DNA of 64,000 bases from an uncultured Duncaniella sp. (GCA_910587165.1 CAJUKP010000010.1:14727-78726), one strand, 5' to 3'; positions 8,469 through 17,927 are shown, counted from the first letter of the stretch. Made by a program: numbers and translations. The notes: a model not told the origin generated them from the letters alone.

Positions 8469-9452
8469 TCAGCAAATCAGATTGATAAATTCTTGGTTGG
8501 TCAGTCCGGGGATTATCCTTTCTAAAGACAATCGGTCAAGCGCTTCCGCGATCCGATGTCTTGAATAGGGGACATCCCGCAAGCTTTCGGCTATGAGCCG
8601 GGAAGCATCGTCGACAGTGGAGAGATAGTCGCCGGTAAGTGTGAGATCCTTCACCATGCCGCCGTTTACTTTAAGATGCACGGTAAATGTCCCGGCTCCG
8701 TCAATCCGGTGGGTGGCTTTCAATGAAGCGACCGGATCCATGCCTGTGAGCCAATCCGGAGACCGGTATTCAAGTTCGATTCTCTCCACTTCGGCAATAT
8801 CGGCAGGGGTGAGGGTCAGCGGTGAGCCGTCGGTGATGGAGCGCACGATATGGTCTCTGAACTCAGCGAGGGGGAGTGATGGGAGGTATTCACGTATGGT
8901 GGTGATACGGCTCCTCACGGATCCTACTCCGTGGCTTTTGAGTTTGACGGCGGGAGGAGTGAGCGCTCCTGTCATTTTGACCGGATCAAAATCGTAGAGC
9001 ATGGTGCCGTGCACGATGCTCCGCCCTTTTGTATGGTAATACGAATTGCCGGATACCTTACGGTCTCCGATGAGGATATCGTTGCGGGAATTGTCGCTCG
9101 CATCCAGACCAAGCTGTCTGAGCGCGTTGGCCACCATTGATGTATATTCGGAAAAAGTTCCGGTGACATTGTCAGAGGTAGTGATGTATGAGAACATGAT
9201 ATTGTTCATGTCGGCAAGAACCGCTCCACCACCACTTTTCCGGCGCACCAGATCTATGTTGTTGTCACGGCAAAAAGCTGTATCGACCTCTTGCTCGAGA
9301 AGCTGGTGACGGCCTATGATCACTGTTGGCTCAACTTGCCACGGAAAGAAGAAATCACGGTCCGGATACCTGCGGGCCAGCCATTCCTCGAGCGCGAGGA
9401 AAAAGGGGAGCCTGCGGGGCATGGGAGTGTCGGGGATCATGACTAATTCCAT
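8469..9452 (-). CDS. lplA: Lipoate-protein ligase A
   Basis: This 327-residue enzyme activates lipoate with ATP and attaches it to carrier lysines. RRKSGGGAV at 70-78 is the lipoate-binding loop, and GDRKVSGNS with Lys132 is the catalytic motif. The C-terminal accessory domain is present, so the protein should be a self-sufficient ligase. Its place at the head of the glycine cleavage operon suggests that GcvH is the main target and that the cell salvages lipoate. The start at 9452 follows the promoter by about 20 bases. An in-frame ATG four codons later is an alternative. Confidence 0.93.
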   Translation of the reverse strand: MELVMIPDTPMPRRLPFFLALEEWLARRYPDRDFFFPWQVEPTVIIGRHQLLEQEVDTAFCRDNNIDLVRRKSGGGAVLADMNNIMFSYITTSDNVTGTFSEYTSMVANALRQLGLDASDNSRNDILIGDRKVSGNSYYHTKGRSIVHGTMLYDFDPVKMTGALTPPAVKLKSHGVGSVRSRITTIREYLPSLPLAEFRDHIVRSITDGSPLTLTPADIAEVERIELEYRSPDWLTGMDPVASLKATHRIDGAGTFTVHLKVNGGMVKDLTLTGDYLSTVDDASRLIAESLRDVPYSRHRIAEALDRLSLERIIPGLTNQEFINLIC

Positions 9453-9474
9453 GGCATAGATGATTTCTTGACTG

Positions 9475-9505
9475 CAAATTTACCCAAAAGAAAAATGCCG
9501 TCAAA
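9475..9505 (-). promoter_or_regulatory. Promoter of the lplA-gcv-lpdA operon
   Basis: On the minus strand TTTG (9502-9505), then 19 bases, then TAAATTTG (9475-9482) is a full Bacteroidota promoter. The TTTG element lies inside the stem of the terminator of the preceding gene. Transcription would begin near 9470, leaving a leader of only about 18 bases, too short for a glycine riboswitch. Confidence 0.75.
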
Positions 9506-9529
9506 CATAAAAAATATGTTTAACGGCAT
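9491..9529 (-). terminator. Terminator of the TPR/M3-peptidase operon
   Basis: A 15-base stem with one mismatch (9495-9509 with 9515-9529) is followed on the minus strand by TTTTTCTTTT. It lies 40 bases after the peptidase stop. Confidence 0.8.
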
Positions 9530-9568
9530 CTTTTCAAATTTGTCGTTCGCCTGAATTCAGATTCCCTC

Positions 9569-11692
9569 TTAATCCTTGTGGTTTATGTCTGAGGGAATCG
9601 AAGGTGTGTTCTTGATTCCGTCCCGTTCGAGGAGGGCGTCGATTGTGGCATCGTGGCCGCGGAATCGTCTGTAGAGCACTGCAGGATCCTCGGTTCCACC
9701 TTTAGATAATATGTTTTCGCGGAATGAGGCTGCTGTGGCGGGATCGAATATACCATGTTCCTTGAAATGAGCGAAGGCATCGGCATCAAGCACTTCAGCC
9801 CATTTGTAGCTATAGTAGCCTGCAGCATATCCACCGGCAAAAATATGGCTGAATGTCGGGGAGCTCATCGAGCCTTCCACGGGATCGAACATAGCCACTG
9901 ATTTTCCTGCAGCTGTCTCGAATGCGGCAGCGTCGTCGACAGGTGAGGTTATGGTGTGCCATGCCATGTCGAGAAGACCGAAATTAAGCTGACGCAGACA
10001 GGCGTATGCCGCTCCGAACTGGGAAGTGGCTATGATACGGTCCACAAGCTCGGCCGGTATAGGCTCGCCGGTCTGGTAGTGACGGGCGAAGCCGTCGAGG
10101 AATTCCTTTTCGGTAAGGTAGTTCTCGTTAAACTGGGAGGGAAGCTCAACGAAGTCACGGAGCACGTTTGTGCCGGCAAGTGAGGCGTATTTCGTGTTTG
10201 CGAGCAATCCGTGGAGACCATGGCCGAACTCGTGAAGGAATGTCTCAACCTCGTATGGGGTGAGGAGTGAGGGTTTTGAGTCGGTGGGTTTTGTGAAGTT
10301 CATCACGATGGTGACCTGCGGACGGGAGTTGACCCCTTCGGCAGTGGTCTCGTGGCCCTTGAACTCGGTCATCCATGCTCCGGGACGTTTGCTCGAACGG
10401 GGGAAGAAATCAGTGTAGATCACACCCAGGAAACTGCCGTCACGGTCCATGACATCAAAGGCTGTCACATCGGGATGATAGACCGGAATGTCGGGATTCT
10501 TTACGAATTTGAGTCCGTAGAGCTTCTCGGCAAGCCCGAACACACCTCCGATCACATTGTTTAGCTCGAAATACGGACGGAGTGCTTCCTCGTCATAGGA
10601 ATATTTGGCATTCTTGAGTTTGTTGGCATAGTAGCTGTAATCCCAAGGCATTATCTTCACGGGGCGTCCCTCAAGACCGGATGCAAACTCGGCAAGCTCC
10701 TTGAATTCCGCTTCCTGTGCGGGACGGTAAGCGTCGCGCAGGGAGTTGAGCAGGCGGTAAACATTGTCGGGATTTGCAGCCATGGTGGTGGCGAGGGAGT
10801 AGTCGGCGTAAGTCTTGTAGCCGAGAAGATTCGCGAGTTTGAGCCTGGTCTCGGCAATCTCTTTCATCACGGGCAGGTTGTTATACTCACCCTTGGTGTT
10901 ACGTCCGGTGTAGAGACGGTACATTTTCTCGCGCAGGTCGGGACGGTCACTGTATTTCATGAACGCCACATAGACAGGCTGGTCAAGAGTGAAGAGGTAC
11001 TCACCGTCACGTCCTTTTTCCTTGGCGGCGAGTGCGGCCGCTTCGACGGAGCTTTCGGGAAGCCCGGCGAGATCGTCTGATTTCAGCCATATCTCGTAGG
11101 TGTTGACCTCCTTGAGCACATTCTGACCGAAGAGGGTAGTGAGTTCACTGAGCCGGCTTGAAAGCTTGGCGTATGTGTCGCGGTCTGCTCCTTCGAGAAG
11201 TGCTCCATTGCGGGTGAATGATTCGTAGGTGCGCTTGAGAAGAGTCTTATCCTCCGGTGTGAGGCGCAGTGTGTCGCCTGAATCATGCACTGCCTTGACA
11301 CGTTTCCATAATCCCTCGTTGAGAGAGATTTTGGTGGAATAGTCGGACAGACGGGGTGTGATTTTCATCGACAGTTCCATCATTGCATCATCACTGAGAG
11401 ATGAGAGCAACGGGTAGAATACGTTGAGCACACGGTCGAGATCCTTGCCGGAACGTGCAAGCGCCACGACTGTGTTCTCAAAGGTGGGAGATTCGGGATT
11501 GGCCACAATCTTGTCTACTTCTTCAAGACCAAGAGTGATGCCTCGGTCGATGGCCGGCTCGTAATCGCTGACTGTGATACGGTCGAATGGAGTTGTGCCG
11601 TGGGGGGTGCCCTTGAACTCCTCAAAGAAAGGATTCTGTGCTTGACTCATGATGCTTGCCGCGGCCATTGCCGCTACCAGGTGTTTTCGCAT
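9569..11692 (-). CDS. dcp: M3-family metallopeptidase (peptidyl-dipeptidase Dcp-like, exported)
   Basis: This 707-residue zinc peptidase has HEFGH at 487-491 as the metal and catalytic motif, with the third ligand expected in the DFVELPSQFNE stretch about 25 residues later. The length and the FKGHETTAEG, LTPYEVETFLHEFGH and FAGGYAAGYYSY stretches match the Dcp/oligopeptidase A branch. The N-terminus MRKHLVAAMAAASIMSQAQ looks like a cleavable signal peptide, so it probably trims oligopeptides in the periplasm. It lies 28 bases after the TPR gene without an obvious promoter, so the two are likely cotranscribed. Confidence 0.9.
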   Translation of the reverse strand: MRKHLVAAMAAASIMSQAQNPFFEEFKGTPHGTTPFDRITVSDYEPAIDRGITLGLEEVDKIVANPESPTFENTVVALARSGKDLDRVLNVFYPLLSSLSDDAMMELSMKITPRLSDYSTKISLNEGLWKRVKAVHDSGDTLRLTPEDKTLLKRTYESFTRNGALLEGADRDTYAKLSSRLSELTTLFGQNVLKEVNTYEIWLKSDDLAGLPESSVEAAALAAKEKGRDGEYLFTLDQPVYVAFMKYSDRPDLREKMYRLYTGRNTKGEYNNLPVMKEIAETRLKLANLLGYKTYADYSLATTMAANPDNVYRLLNSLRDAYRPAQEAEFKELAEFASGLEGRPVKIMPWDYSYYANKLKNAKYSYDEEALRPYFELNNVIGGVFGLAEKLYGLKFVKNPDIPVYHPDVTAFDVMDRDGSFLGVIYTDFFPRSSKRPGAWMTEFKGHETTAEGVNSRPQVTIVMNFTKPTDSKPSLLTPYEVETFLHEFGHGLHGLLANTKYASLAGTNVLRDFVELPSQFNENYLTEKEFLDGFARHYQTGEPIPAELVDRIIATSQFGAAYACLRQLNFGLLDMAWHTITSPVDDAAAFETAAGKSVAMFDPVEGSMSSPTFSHIFAGGYAAGYYSYKWAEVLDADAFAHFKEHGIFDPATAASFRENILSKGGTEDPAVLYRRFRGHDATIDALLERDGIKNTPSIPSDINHKD

Positions 11693-11720
11693 TGTGTTAT
11701 AAGTTGTGTTGTAATGATTG

Positions 11721-13928
11721 TCACAGTGAGTGACCGCGCTGCCGTGAACGTTTCAAGGCTTCATCGGTCACGATGCCGATGAGCACGGGGTCTATCTTGG
11801 CATAGTCTCCAATGATGGAGCGGTCGCTGGCTATGTCGGCCAGGAATGTATCGGTGTCTATCCCGCCTTCGGATATGGCGCGCGCCCACAGGCCGGCAGT
11901 ATCGGCAGGCCGTCCGGTGAGAAGGGCCAGATGCCCGGCATTGATCAGATCGACGGCTTTTATTGATTCTGACGACATGAGAATATCGGTGTATTTGGCG
12001 CAACGCTCATAATCGGCTCCGAGAAGGGTGCACCAGGCTATGGCACGGATTGCCTTCTCACTGCTGTTGCCGAGAAATTCGGCTTTGAATAGATATTTCA
12101 GCGCTTCGTCGAACCGGCGCAGTTTTACAAGTGAAAGGCCGATGTTCAATGCAGTCGACACATCATCGGGACGCGAGGCATCGAGACGGCGGTAGTAGCC
12201 CAGTGCATCTTCCCATCGTCCGAGCTGCCGGCAGCATGAGGCCAGACGTCTGATGGTCCATCGGCTGTCGGCGTTGAGCAATTCGCTCTGCTCATAATAT
12301 TTCACTGCATCGCCAATATCACCGAGGGCTTGTCTGCAATAGCCCATTTTCTGAAACAGCTGGGCTGACGGCGGGATTTTGTAAGACAGTCGCTCGAATG
12401 TCTCGAAAGCGTCGGAATAATACCGGCGTTTGAAGTAGAACTCTCCGATCAGACCGAGTATCTCCTCGTCATCGAAGATATCTGCCAGCAACGGAAGTGC
12501 CGGCAGATTGAGACCGGAGGCGAACGGATCGGTGAATTCACCTTTCCGTCTGAAAAGTTTGAAGAAGCGGTAGAGGTCACGCACGTATGACGATGCGATC
12601 TCCTCGCGTTGTCTCGGCCTGGATTCGGCGAAACGGAGCTGATCAAGCTGTTCCCGTTGCATACGGAGCTGTCCCAACATCATGGATCGCTGGGTGTAGG
12701 GGAGAGACGAGAGCGAGAGAATCACCGAGAATTTGTCGTTGTCACAGAACATCGGCATGGCTGTGACTATCTCGCAGATAGCAGCGATCTCACGGTCGGT
12801 CTCCGATGCAAGCAGTGAATGTCCGCTGTGGAACGGAAGAAACCAGTTTGAGATATCGTTGAAGAACGGGAATGTCTTGAGCTTGCTGAAGGTGGCCATC
12901 ATAACATCGCCTCCATCTTCCTGCAGTTCCTGCAATTCCTTGAGCTTGTCGGCGACACCTGATTTCTCAAGCATCTCTGCCCATTCGGGGTTTTCCTCAA
13001 TTGATTCCGGATCAATGTTCATCTTTCCGAGCTTCTCTATTTCCGGACGAAGTTTCATCATCTCAGGGATCACCTCGTCTGTGAACTTACGGGTGATTCT
13101 CTCAGTGTCCCTTGACCTGATGAACTGCATATTCATCTCCTTAACATCCGACTGCCATGCCGGGAGCTCGACAAGAGATTCCATCCTGACTTTCAAGGTT
13201 CGGCTCATGGGACGGTTGCGATATATCCACAGGGCGATCAGGAGTCCGGCAAGTGATCTGACAGCCACCTCGTCACTTTCCGCTGTGGCGTATGCATCCA
13301 TCAGGAAGAGCATCCGGCGCTCGTCGTAGATCTCGAGAAGGCCCAAGGTCACAGCGCTTATGGTCAGAAGCTTGAAGTGGGCAGGAAGAGACTTGTCGTC
13401 CATTATGCCGGCGAGCAATCCGGCTATCTCATGTGTGACCGGAGCGAGAGTCCAGAGCCTGTTGAAAAAATGACGCTCCAGGGCTTCCGCTTTCTGGGTA
13501 AGTTCTCTGGAAGCCACACCGGGATTTTCGGATAGTGAGGCAAGAGAGAGTTTGCGGTTGATCCGGCGATATTCGTCAAGCAATATTGACGGCTGGCCTT
13601 TGGGTTCGGTCAGCTCGTAGCGCAGAGTGTTGTAATATAGGGTGGGTGAATCAGCGGTTTTGATCTGACGTTCCATCAGATCCGAGAGGGTTCTGATGCT
13701 TCCCGAAAGATTGTCGAAGGCCTCGCGACGTCCCGGGTCGGGATAACCGCGCATGGCGTAATCGGACATCAGGCCATATTCACGGCGCAACCTTTCGAGC
13801 TCGGAGGTGAAATTGCCGAGATGGGGTAGGGCCGTGATGACATTCCCGAGGCTGTCGAAAGCCTCGCTGACGCGTCCCGATGAGAGAAACGTCTCGATAT
13901 CTTGTCTGTTTATATATTTAGGTGTCAT
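11721..13928 (-). CDS. Large TPR-repeat protein of unknown function
   Basis: This 735-residue soluble protein shows no signal peptide and no membrane segment. The N-terminal two thirds is mostly helical and matches no family I know. The C-terminal third, from about residue 480, has tetratricopeptide-like repeats: QKMGYCRQALGDIGDAVKYY, RWEDALGYYRRLDASRPDDV and LVKLRRFDEALKYLFKAEF are successive units. TPRs bind protein partners. The gene is first in an operon with the M3 peptidase. The promoter box is only six bases before the start codon, which suggests a nearly leaderless mRNA. No function can be assigned. Confidence 0.75.
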   Translation of the reverse strand: MTPKYINRQDIETFLSSGRVSEAFDSLGNVITALPHLGNFTSELERLRREYGLMSDYAMRGYPDPGRREAFDNLSGSIRTLSDLMERQIKTADSPTLYYNTLRYELTEPKGQPSILLDEYRRINRKLSLASLSENPGVASRELTQKAEALERHFFNRLWTLAPVTHEIAGLLAGIMDDKSLPAHFKLLTISAVTLGLLEIYDERRMLFLMDAYATAESDEVAVRSLAGLLIALWIYRNRPMSRTLKVRMESLVELPAWQSDVKEMNMQFIRSRDTERITRKFTDEVIPEMMKLRPEIEKLGKMNIDPESIEENPEWAEMLEKSGVADKLKELQELQEDGGDVMMATFSKLKTFPFFNDISNWFLPFHSGHSLLASETDREIAAICEIVTAMPMFCDNDKFSVILSLSSLPYTQRSMMLGQLRMQREQLDQLRFAESRPRQREEIASSYVRDLYRFFKLFRRKGEFTDPFASGLNLPALPLLADIFDDEEILGLIGEFYFKRRYYSDAFETFERLSYKIPPSAQLFQKMGYCRQALGDIGDAVKYYEQSELLNADSRWTIRRLASCCRQLGRWEDALGYYRRLDASRPDDVSTALNIGLSLVKLRRFDEALKYLFKAEFLGNSSEKAIRAIAWCTLLGADYERCAKYTDILMSSESIKAVDLINAGHLALLTGRPADTAGLWARAISEGGIDTDTFLADIASDRSIIGDYAKIDPVLIGIVTDEALKRSRQRGHSL

Positions 13929-13934
13929 TGACTA

Positions 13935-13942
13935 CAAATTTA
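13935..13942 (-). promoter_or_regulatory. Promoter -7 box directly before the TPR gene
   Basis: The minus strand reads TAAATTTG. Its last base is seven bases from the A of the ATG, so the transcript would have almost no leader. No well-spaced TTTG is visible upstream. Confidence 0.45.
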
Positions 13943-14039
13943 CTATCTTTCTTTCAAAAACCATGCCAAACCTGCCGCCTTTTAGTAAAAGTTAAGGAAC
14001 GGCGATCTACGGCAGATGTAAAATGTCATATTTTTTTCT

Positions 14040-14047
14040 TAATTTTG
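14040..14047 (+). promoter_or_regulatory. Promoter -7 box of dnaB
   Basis: TAATTTTG matches TAnnTTTG and is followed by CACTCC, a common context in Bacteroidota. It places the transcription start near 14052 and so excludes an in-frame ATG at 14023 as the dnaB start. Confidence 0.6.
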
Positions 14048-14067
14048 CACTCCCAAGACCAATCGGA

Positions 14068-15624
14068 ATGCCACAGAACTTCAATAATTACAACAACCGA
14101 CAGGGCAACAAGCCTGAACATATCTCGAAATTTGACCATGGCGGTCGGATACCTCCGCGCGACAATGACCTTGAAGAGGCTGTGCTCGGAGCTCTTATGC
14201 TTGAGAAGGATGCCTATACGGTGGTATGCGACATTCTGAAGCCGGAGTCATTCTATGATCCTGCCAATCAGAAGATTTATGCTGCCATTCAGAGTCTGGG
14301 TGCCTCTCAGCAGAGTATAGATATGCTCACTGTCACGGAAAAACTCCGCCTGCAGGGTGATCTTGAAGGGGCGGGAGGTCCCTTGCGCATCTCCGAGCTG
14401 ACCTCGCGTGTGGCATCCGGAGCACACGTGGAGTTCCACGCACGCATCGTGGCACAGAAGTATCTGGCGCGCGAGCTCATCAAGTTTGCCTCTCAGATCG
14501 AGGCCCAGGCCTTCGATGAGAGTTATGATGTGGATGATCTGCTGCAGGAAGCCGAGGGTAAACTCTTCGAGATCTCACAGAGGAACGTCAAGAAGGATGT
14601 GACGCAGATCGACCCGGTGATAAACGCTGCTATCGAACAGATCCAGACATCGGCCAACAGAGCCTCCGGCCTGTCCGGTCTTGAATCGGGATTCCACGAG
14701 CTTGACAAACTCACATCCGGATGGCAGAGAAGCGACCTTATCATCATCGCGGCCCGTCCTGCCATGGGCAAAACTGCATTCGTGCTGTCCATGGCCAAGA
14801 ATATGGCTGTGACATATAATATCCCGGTGGCCATATTCTCTCTTGAGATGTCAAACCTTCAGCTTGTGAACCGTCTGATACAGAACACGTGTGAGATCGA
14901 GGGTGAGAAGATCAAGAGCGGACAGCTTTCGCAGATGGAGTGGGATCAGCTCATGTCGCGGGTCAAGAATCTCTACAGTGCCCCGTTGTTTATCGACGAT
15001 ACCGCCTCACTCTCGATATTCGAACTCCGCACCAAGGCGCGGCGTCTGGTAAGAGAGCACAACGTGCAGTTTATCATCATCGACTATCTGCAGCTCATGA
15101 ATGCATCGGGCATGAAGTTCGGATCCCGTGAGCAGGAGGTGTCCATGATCTCCCGCTCGCTCAAGCAGCTTGCAAAGGAACTGAACATACCGATCGTGGC
15201 GCTTTCGCAGCTCAACCGTTCGGTGGAGTCCCGCGGAGCTGACAGCAAAGATGGGAAAAGGCCTCAGCTCAGTGACCTTCGTGAATCCGGTGCCATCGAG
15301 CAGGATGCCGATATTGTTTGTTTCATACATCGTCCGGAATATTATCTGCGCTCGGGTGTGGATGCTGCCGGAAATGATATACGCGGGCTTGCTGAGTTTA
15401 TCGTGGCAAAACACCGTTCCGGCCGTGTGGATGATGTGAAGATGAGATTCAAATCAAGATACGCCCGTTTTGAGAACTGGGATGGAGAGGTTGAGATGGG
15501 TAGCGGCATGAGAGAGAGCCGCCTCAATTCCGGCAGTTTCCCTGACGAAGCGTCACCGTTGTCCGGCGGCACGGCTGATATCATGACAACCGCTGCCGAT
15601 CCGACAGATATGCCGCCGTTCTGA
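14068..15624 (+). CDS. dnaB: Replicative DNA helicase DnaB
   Basis: This is the hexameric replication-fork helicase, 518 residues from the chosen start (MPQNFNNYN). The N-terminal DnaB domain begins at PPRDNDLEEAVLGALMLE. The C-terminal RecA-like domain has the Walker A motif ARPAMGKT and the Walker B region FIIIDYLQLM, and later LSQLNRSVESR and DLRESGAIEQDADIV. No intein interrupts it. I chose the ATG at 14068 because the promoter box lies between it and the upstream in-frame ATG. The gene is convergent with ogt, with only 11 bases between stops. Confidence 0.95.
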   Translation: MPQNFNNYNNRQGNKPEHISKFDHGGRIPPRDNDLEEAVLGALMLEKDAYTVVCDILKPESFYDPANQKIYAAIQSLGASQQSIDMLTVTEKLRLQGDLEGAGGPLRISELTSRVASGAHVEFHARIVAQKYLARELIKFASQIEAQAFDESYDVDDLLQEAEGKLFEISQRNVKKDVTQIDPVINAAIEQIQTSANRASGLSGLESGFHELDKLTSGWQRSDLIIIAARPAMGKTAFVLSMAKNMAVTYNIPVAIFSLEMSNLQLVNRLIQNTCEIEGEKIKSGQLSQMEWDQLMSRVKNLYSAPLFIDDTASLSIFELRTKARRLVREHNVQFIIIDYLQLMNASGMKFGSREQEVSMISRSLKQLAKELNIPIVALSQLNRSVESRGADSKDGKRPQLSDLRESGAIEQDADIVCFIHRPEYYLRSGVDAAGNDIRGLAEFIVAKHRSGRVDDVKMRFKSRYARFENWDGEVEMGSGMRESRLNSGSFPDEASPLSGGTADIMTTAADPTDMPPF

Positions 15625-15635
15625 TTGGCTGTCGT

Positions 15636-16145
15636 TTAACGGCTGATGTCCCCGCCATTCTCATGCCGGAGAAGAGTTGCTTTTGCAGATAGGCCTCCTG
15701 AATATCCTGTCAAAGTCTTATTTGCACTGCAGACACGATGGCACGGGATCACGATTACAACCGGATTGGCGCCGATGGCGCGCCCGACAGCCCGCACAGC
15801 TTCCGGGCGTCCGATACGTGTGGCAATCTCTTTGTAGCTGATTATGGATCCGAAGCTGATCCGGGTCAACTCACGCCATACCGCTTTCTGGAATTCCGTG
15901 CCGATTAAGCTTATGGGAATGTCAAAAGTCTTCCGGTTGCCATGGAAGTACTCGTCAAGCTGCCGACAGGTTTCCCGTGTTATTTCCGAGCTTTCCGAGA
16001 CTATCTCGAAATTTCTTGTGATCGCAATGGGTATTTTCACCTCTTCCCACAGACATAGGACCAGTGAACTGTCAGAAGCCCCGATAAGCAAAGTCCCCAC
16101 GGGCGACTCGTATTTCTCTATGTGAAGTTGCGGTTTCTTTATCAT
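15636..16145 (-). CDS. ogt: Methylated-DNA-protein-cysteine S-methyltransferase
   Basis: This 169-residue suicide repair protein removes O6-alkyl groups from guanine onto its own cysteine. PCHRV at 134-138 holds the acceptor Cys135, and the SYKEIATRIGRPEAVRAVG helix-turn-helix and the ANPVVIVIPCHRV hinge are typical. There is no N-terminal Ada metal-binding or AraC domain, so it is the stand-alone Ogt/AdaB form. No regulatory site is evident upstream. Confidence 0.92.
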   Translation of the reverse strand: MIKKPQLHIEKYESPVGTLLIGASDSSLVLCLWEEVKIPIAITRNFEIVSESSEITRETCRQLDEYFHGNRKTFDIPISLIGTEFQKAVWRELTRISFGSIISYKEIATRIGRPEAVRAVGRAIGANPVVIVIPCHRVCSANKTLTGYSGGLSAKATLLRHENGGDISR

Positions 16146-16193
16146 GTGGAGGCGTTTTATGGAATGAATATAGTTTTATAATTTCATGGATGA

Positions 16194-16233
16194 CAAAAAA
16201 GTGCGGCCATGTTATATTACATAGCCGCACTTT
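16194..16233 (-). terminator. Terminator of guaA
   Basis: A 10-base perfect stem (16198-16207 with 16224-16233) is followed on the minus strand by a run of six T. It lies 25 bases after the guaA stop. Confidence 0.85.
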
Positions 16234-16257
16234 CTTATAAAATTTAATAGGAATGGG

Positions 16258-17781
16258 TTACTCCCATTCGATTGTTGCCGGCGGTTTTGAGGATATGTCG
16301 TAACATACACGGTTGACTCCGCGCACTTTGTTGATGATGTCGTTTGACACTTTCGCCATGAAGTCGTAGGGAAGATGTGCCCAGTCGGCAGTCATGGCAT
16401 CGGTCGATGTCACTGCTCTGAGGGCAACGGCACGTTCGTATGTGCGTTCGTCGCCCATCACGCCCACGCTCTGCACAGGGAGGAGGATGGCTCCGGCCTG
16501 CCATACTTTGTCGTAGAGACCCCACTCGCGAAGTCCGCTGACAAAAATGTCGTCGGCATCCTGGAGAATGCGTACCTTCTCAGGAGTGATGTCGCCGAGT
16601 ATTCTCACAGCAAGACCCGGACCGGGGAAGGGATGGCGCTTGATGAGGTGTTCGGGCATTCCGAGCTGACGTCCGACAGCCCTGACCTCGTCCTTGAACA
16701 GAAGACGGAGTGGCTCGCAAAGCTTGAGGTTCATCTTCTCGGGCAGACCACCCACATTGTGGTGGCTCTTGATGGTGGTGCCTGTGATTGAGAGTGATTC
16801 GATGCAGTCGGGGTAGATGGTTCCCTGGGCAAGCCATTTGACATCCTTTATCTTATGGGCCTCCTCGTCAAAAACGTCAATGAAACCCTTGCCGATTATC
16901 TTGCGTTTGCGCTCAGGGTCGGTCACACCTGCCAGTTCTGAGAAGAATTTGGCTGAGGCATCAACGCCGATCACATTGAGACCGAGGCATTCGTAGTCGT
17001 GGAGCACATCACGGAACTCGTTTTTGCGGAGCATACCGTGGTCAACGAATATACAGGTGAGGTTATTGCCGATAGCCTTGTTGAGAAGCACGGCTGCTAC
17101 CGATGAGTCGACTCCTCCGCTCAGACCGAGCACCACTTTGTCATTGCCCACCTGCTCGCGAAGGGCCTTGACAGTAGAGTCGATGAACGATTCGGCTGTC
17201 CAGTCAAGTGAACCGCCGCAGATGTCGACCACGAAGTTGCGGAGGATCTGTGTCCCGCACTCCGAGTGGTAGACTTCGGGGTGGAACTGCACTCCCCAGG
17301 TCTTCTCTCCATCCACCTGATAGGCGGCGATATCCACCTTGTCGGTCGATGCTATGACCTTGAAGCAGTCGGGGACTGCAGTGATAGTGTCGCCATGGCT
17401 CATCCATACCTGTGAGCCCACGGGGATGTCCTTGAGCAGAGGATTGGTCGAGTCGACCCGCGATAGATGGGCACGGCCATATTCGCGCGAGGGAGCAGGC
17501 TCCACGCTGCCGCCCGAGGTGTAGGCTATGAACTGAGCGCCATAGCAGATCCCCAGCACGGGGAGATGGCCGCGCAGACGGTCAAGCTCGGTGCGGAACG
17601 CTTTCTCGTCGTAGACTGAGAATGGTGAACCCGAGAGGATGACACCGATTACGGAGGGATCCTCGTAAGGGAACTTGTTGTAGGGAACGATTTCGCAATA
17701 CTCGCCGAGTTCGCGGATGCGGCGCCCTATGAGCTGGGTGGTCTGCGAACCGAAGTCGAGAATGATGATTTTTTCCTGCAT
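16258..17781 (-). CDS. guaA: GMP synthase (glutamine-hydrolysing)
   Basis: The enzyme converts XMP to GMP, the last step of guanine nucleotide synthesis. The N-terminal class I amidotransferase domain has the nucleophile Cys in LGICYGAQ and the His/Glu pair in GVQFHPEV. The ATP-pyrophosphatase domain has the P-loop GLSGGVDSS, and the C-terminus ends with the dimerisation domain and PPATIEWE. I chose the ATG at 17781 (MQEKIIILDFGSQ, 507 residues). The promoter box sits at 17812-17819, so an in-frame ATG at 17814 would lie upstream of the transcription start. Confidence 0.95.
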   Translation of the reverse strand: MQEKIIILDFGSQTTQLIGRRIRELGEYCEIVPYNKFPYEDPSVIGVILSGSPFSVYDEKAFRTELDRLRGHLPVLGICYGAQFIAYTSGGSVEPAPSREYGRAHLSRVDSTNPLLKDIPVGSQVWMSHGDTITAVPDCFKVIASTDKVDIAAYQVDGEKTWGVQFHPEVYHSECGTQILRNFVVDICGGSLDWTAESFIDSTVKALREQVGNDKVVLGLSGGVDSSVAAVLLNKAIGNNLTCIFVDHGMLRKNEFRDVLHDYECLGLNVIGVDASAKFFSELAGVTDPERKRKIIGKGFIDVFDEEAHKIKDVKWLAQGTIYPDCIESLSITGTTIKSHHNVGGLPEKMNLKLCEPLRLLFKDEVRAVGRQLGMPEHLIKRHPFPGPGLAVRILGDITPEKVRILQDADDIFVSGLREWGLYDKVWQAGAILLPVQSVGVMGDERTYERAVALRAVTSTDAMTADWAHLPYDFMAKVSNDIINKVRGVNRVCYDISSKPPATIEWE

Positions 17782-17811
17782 AAAGTCGGGGATGATTGTG
17801 ATAATGATGTG

Positions 17812-17819
17812 CAAAGTTA
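17812..17819 (-). promoter_or_regulatory. Promoter -7 box of guaA
   Basis: The minus strand reads TAACTTTG, a full TAnnTTTG match, followed by CAC. It predicts a start near 17807 and a leader of about 26 bases. Confidence 0.6.
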
Positions 17820-17927
17820 AGGATTTTTATGATTAGAAGCCAATTATTTGATAGGAAATGAATGATATTGATGTGAAAAAGTCTGATGAAAAGGGTTGTG
17901 ATGTGTCGTGATTAGCCCGAAAATTCG

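Noticed and set aside
9453..9474. Glycine riboswitch before the glycine cleavage operon
   Set aside because: The promoter places the start about 18 bases from the first codon, leaving no room for an aptamer.
14023..14067. In-frame upstream start for dnaB
   Set aside because: The promoter box at 14040-14047 lies after this ATG, so the transcript would not contain it.
17782..17814. Upstream in-frame start for guaA
   Set aside because: The -7 box at 17812-17819 overlaps it, and the extra residues are not part of the GMP synthase family.
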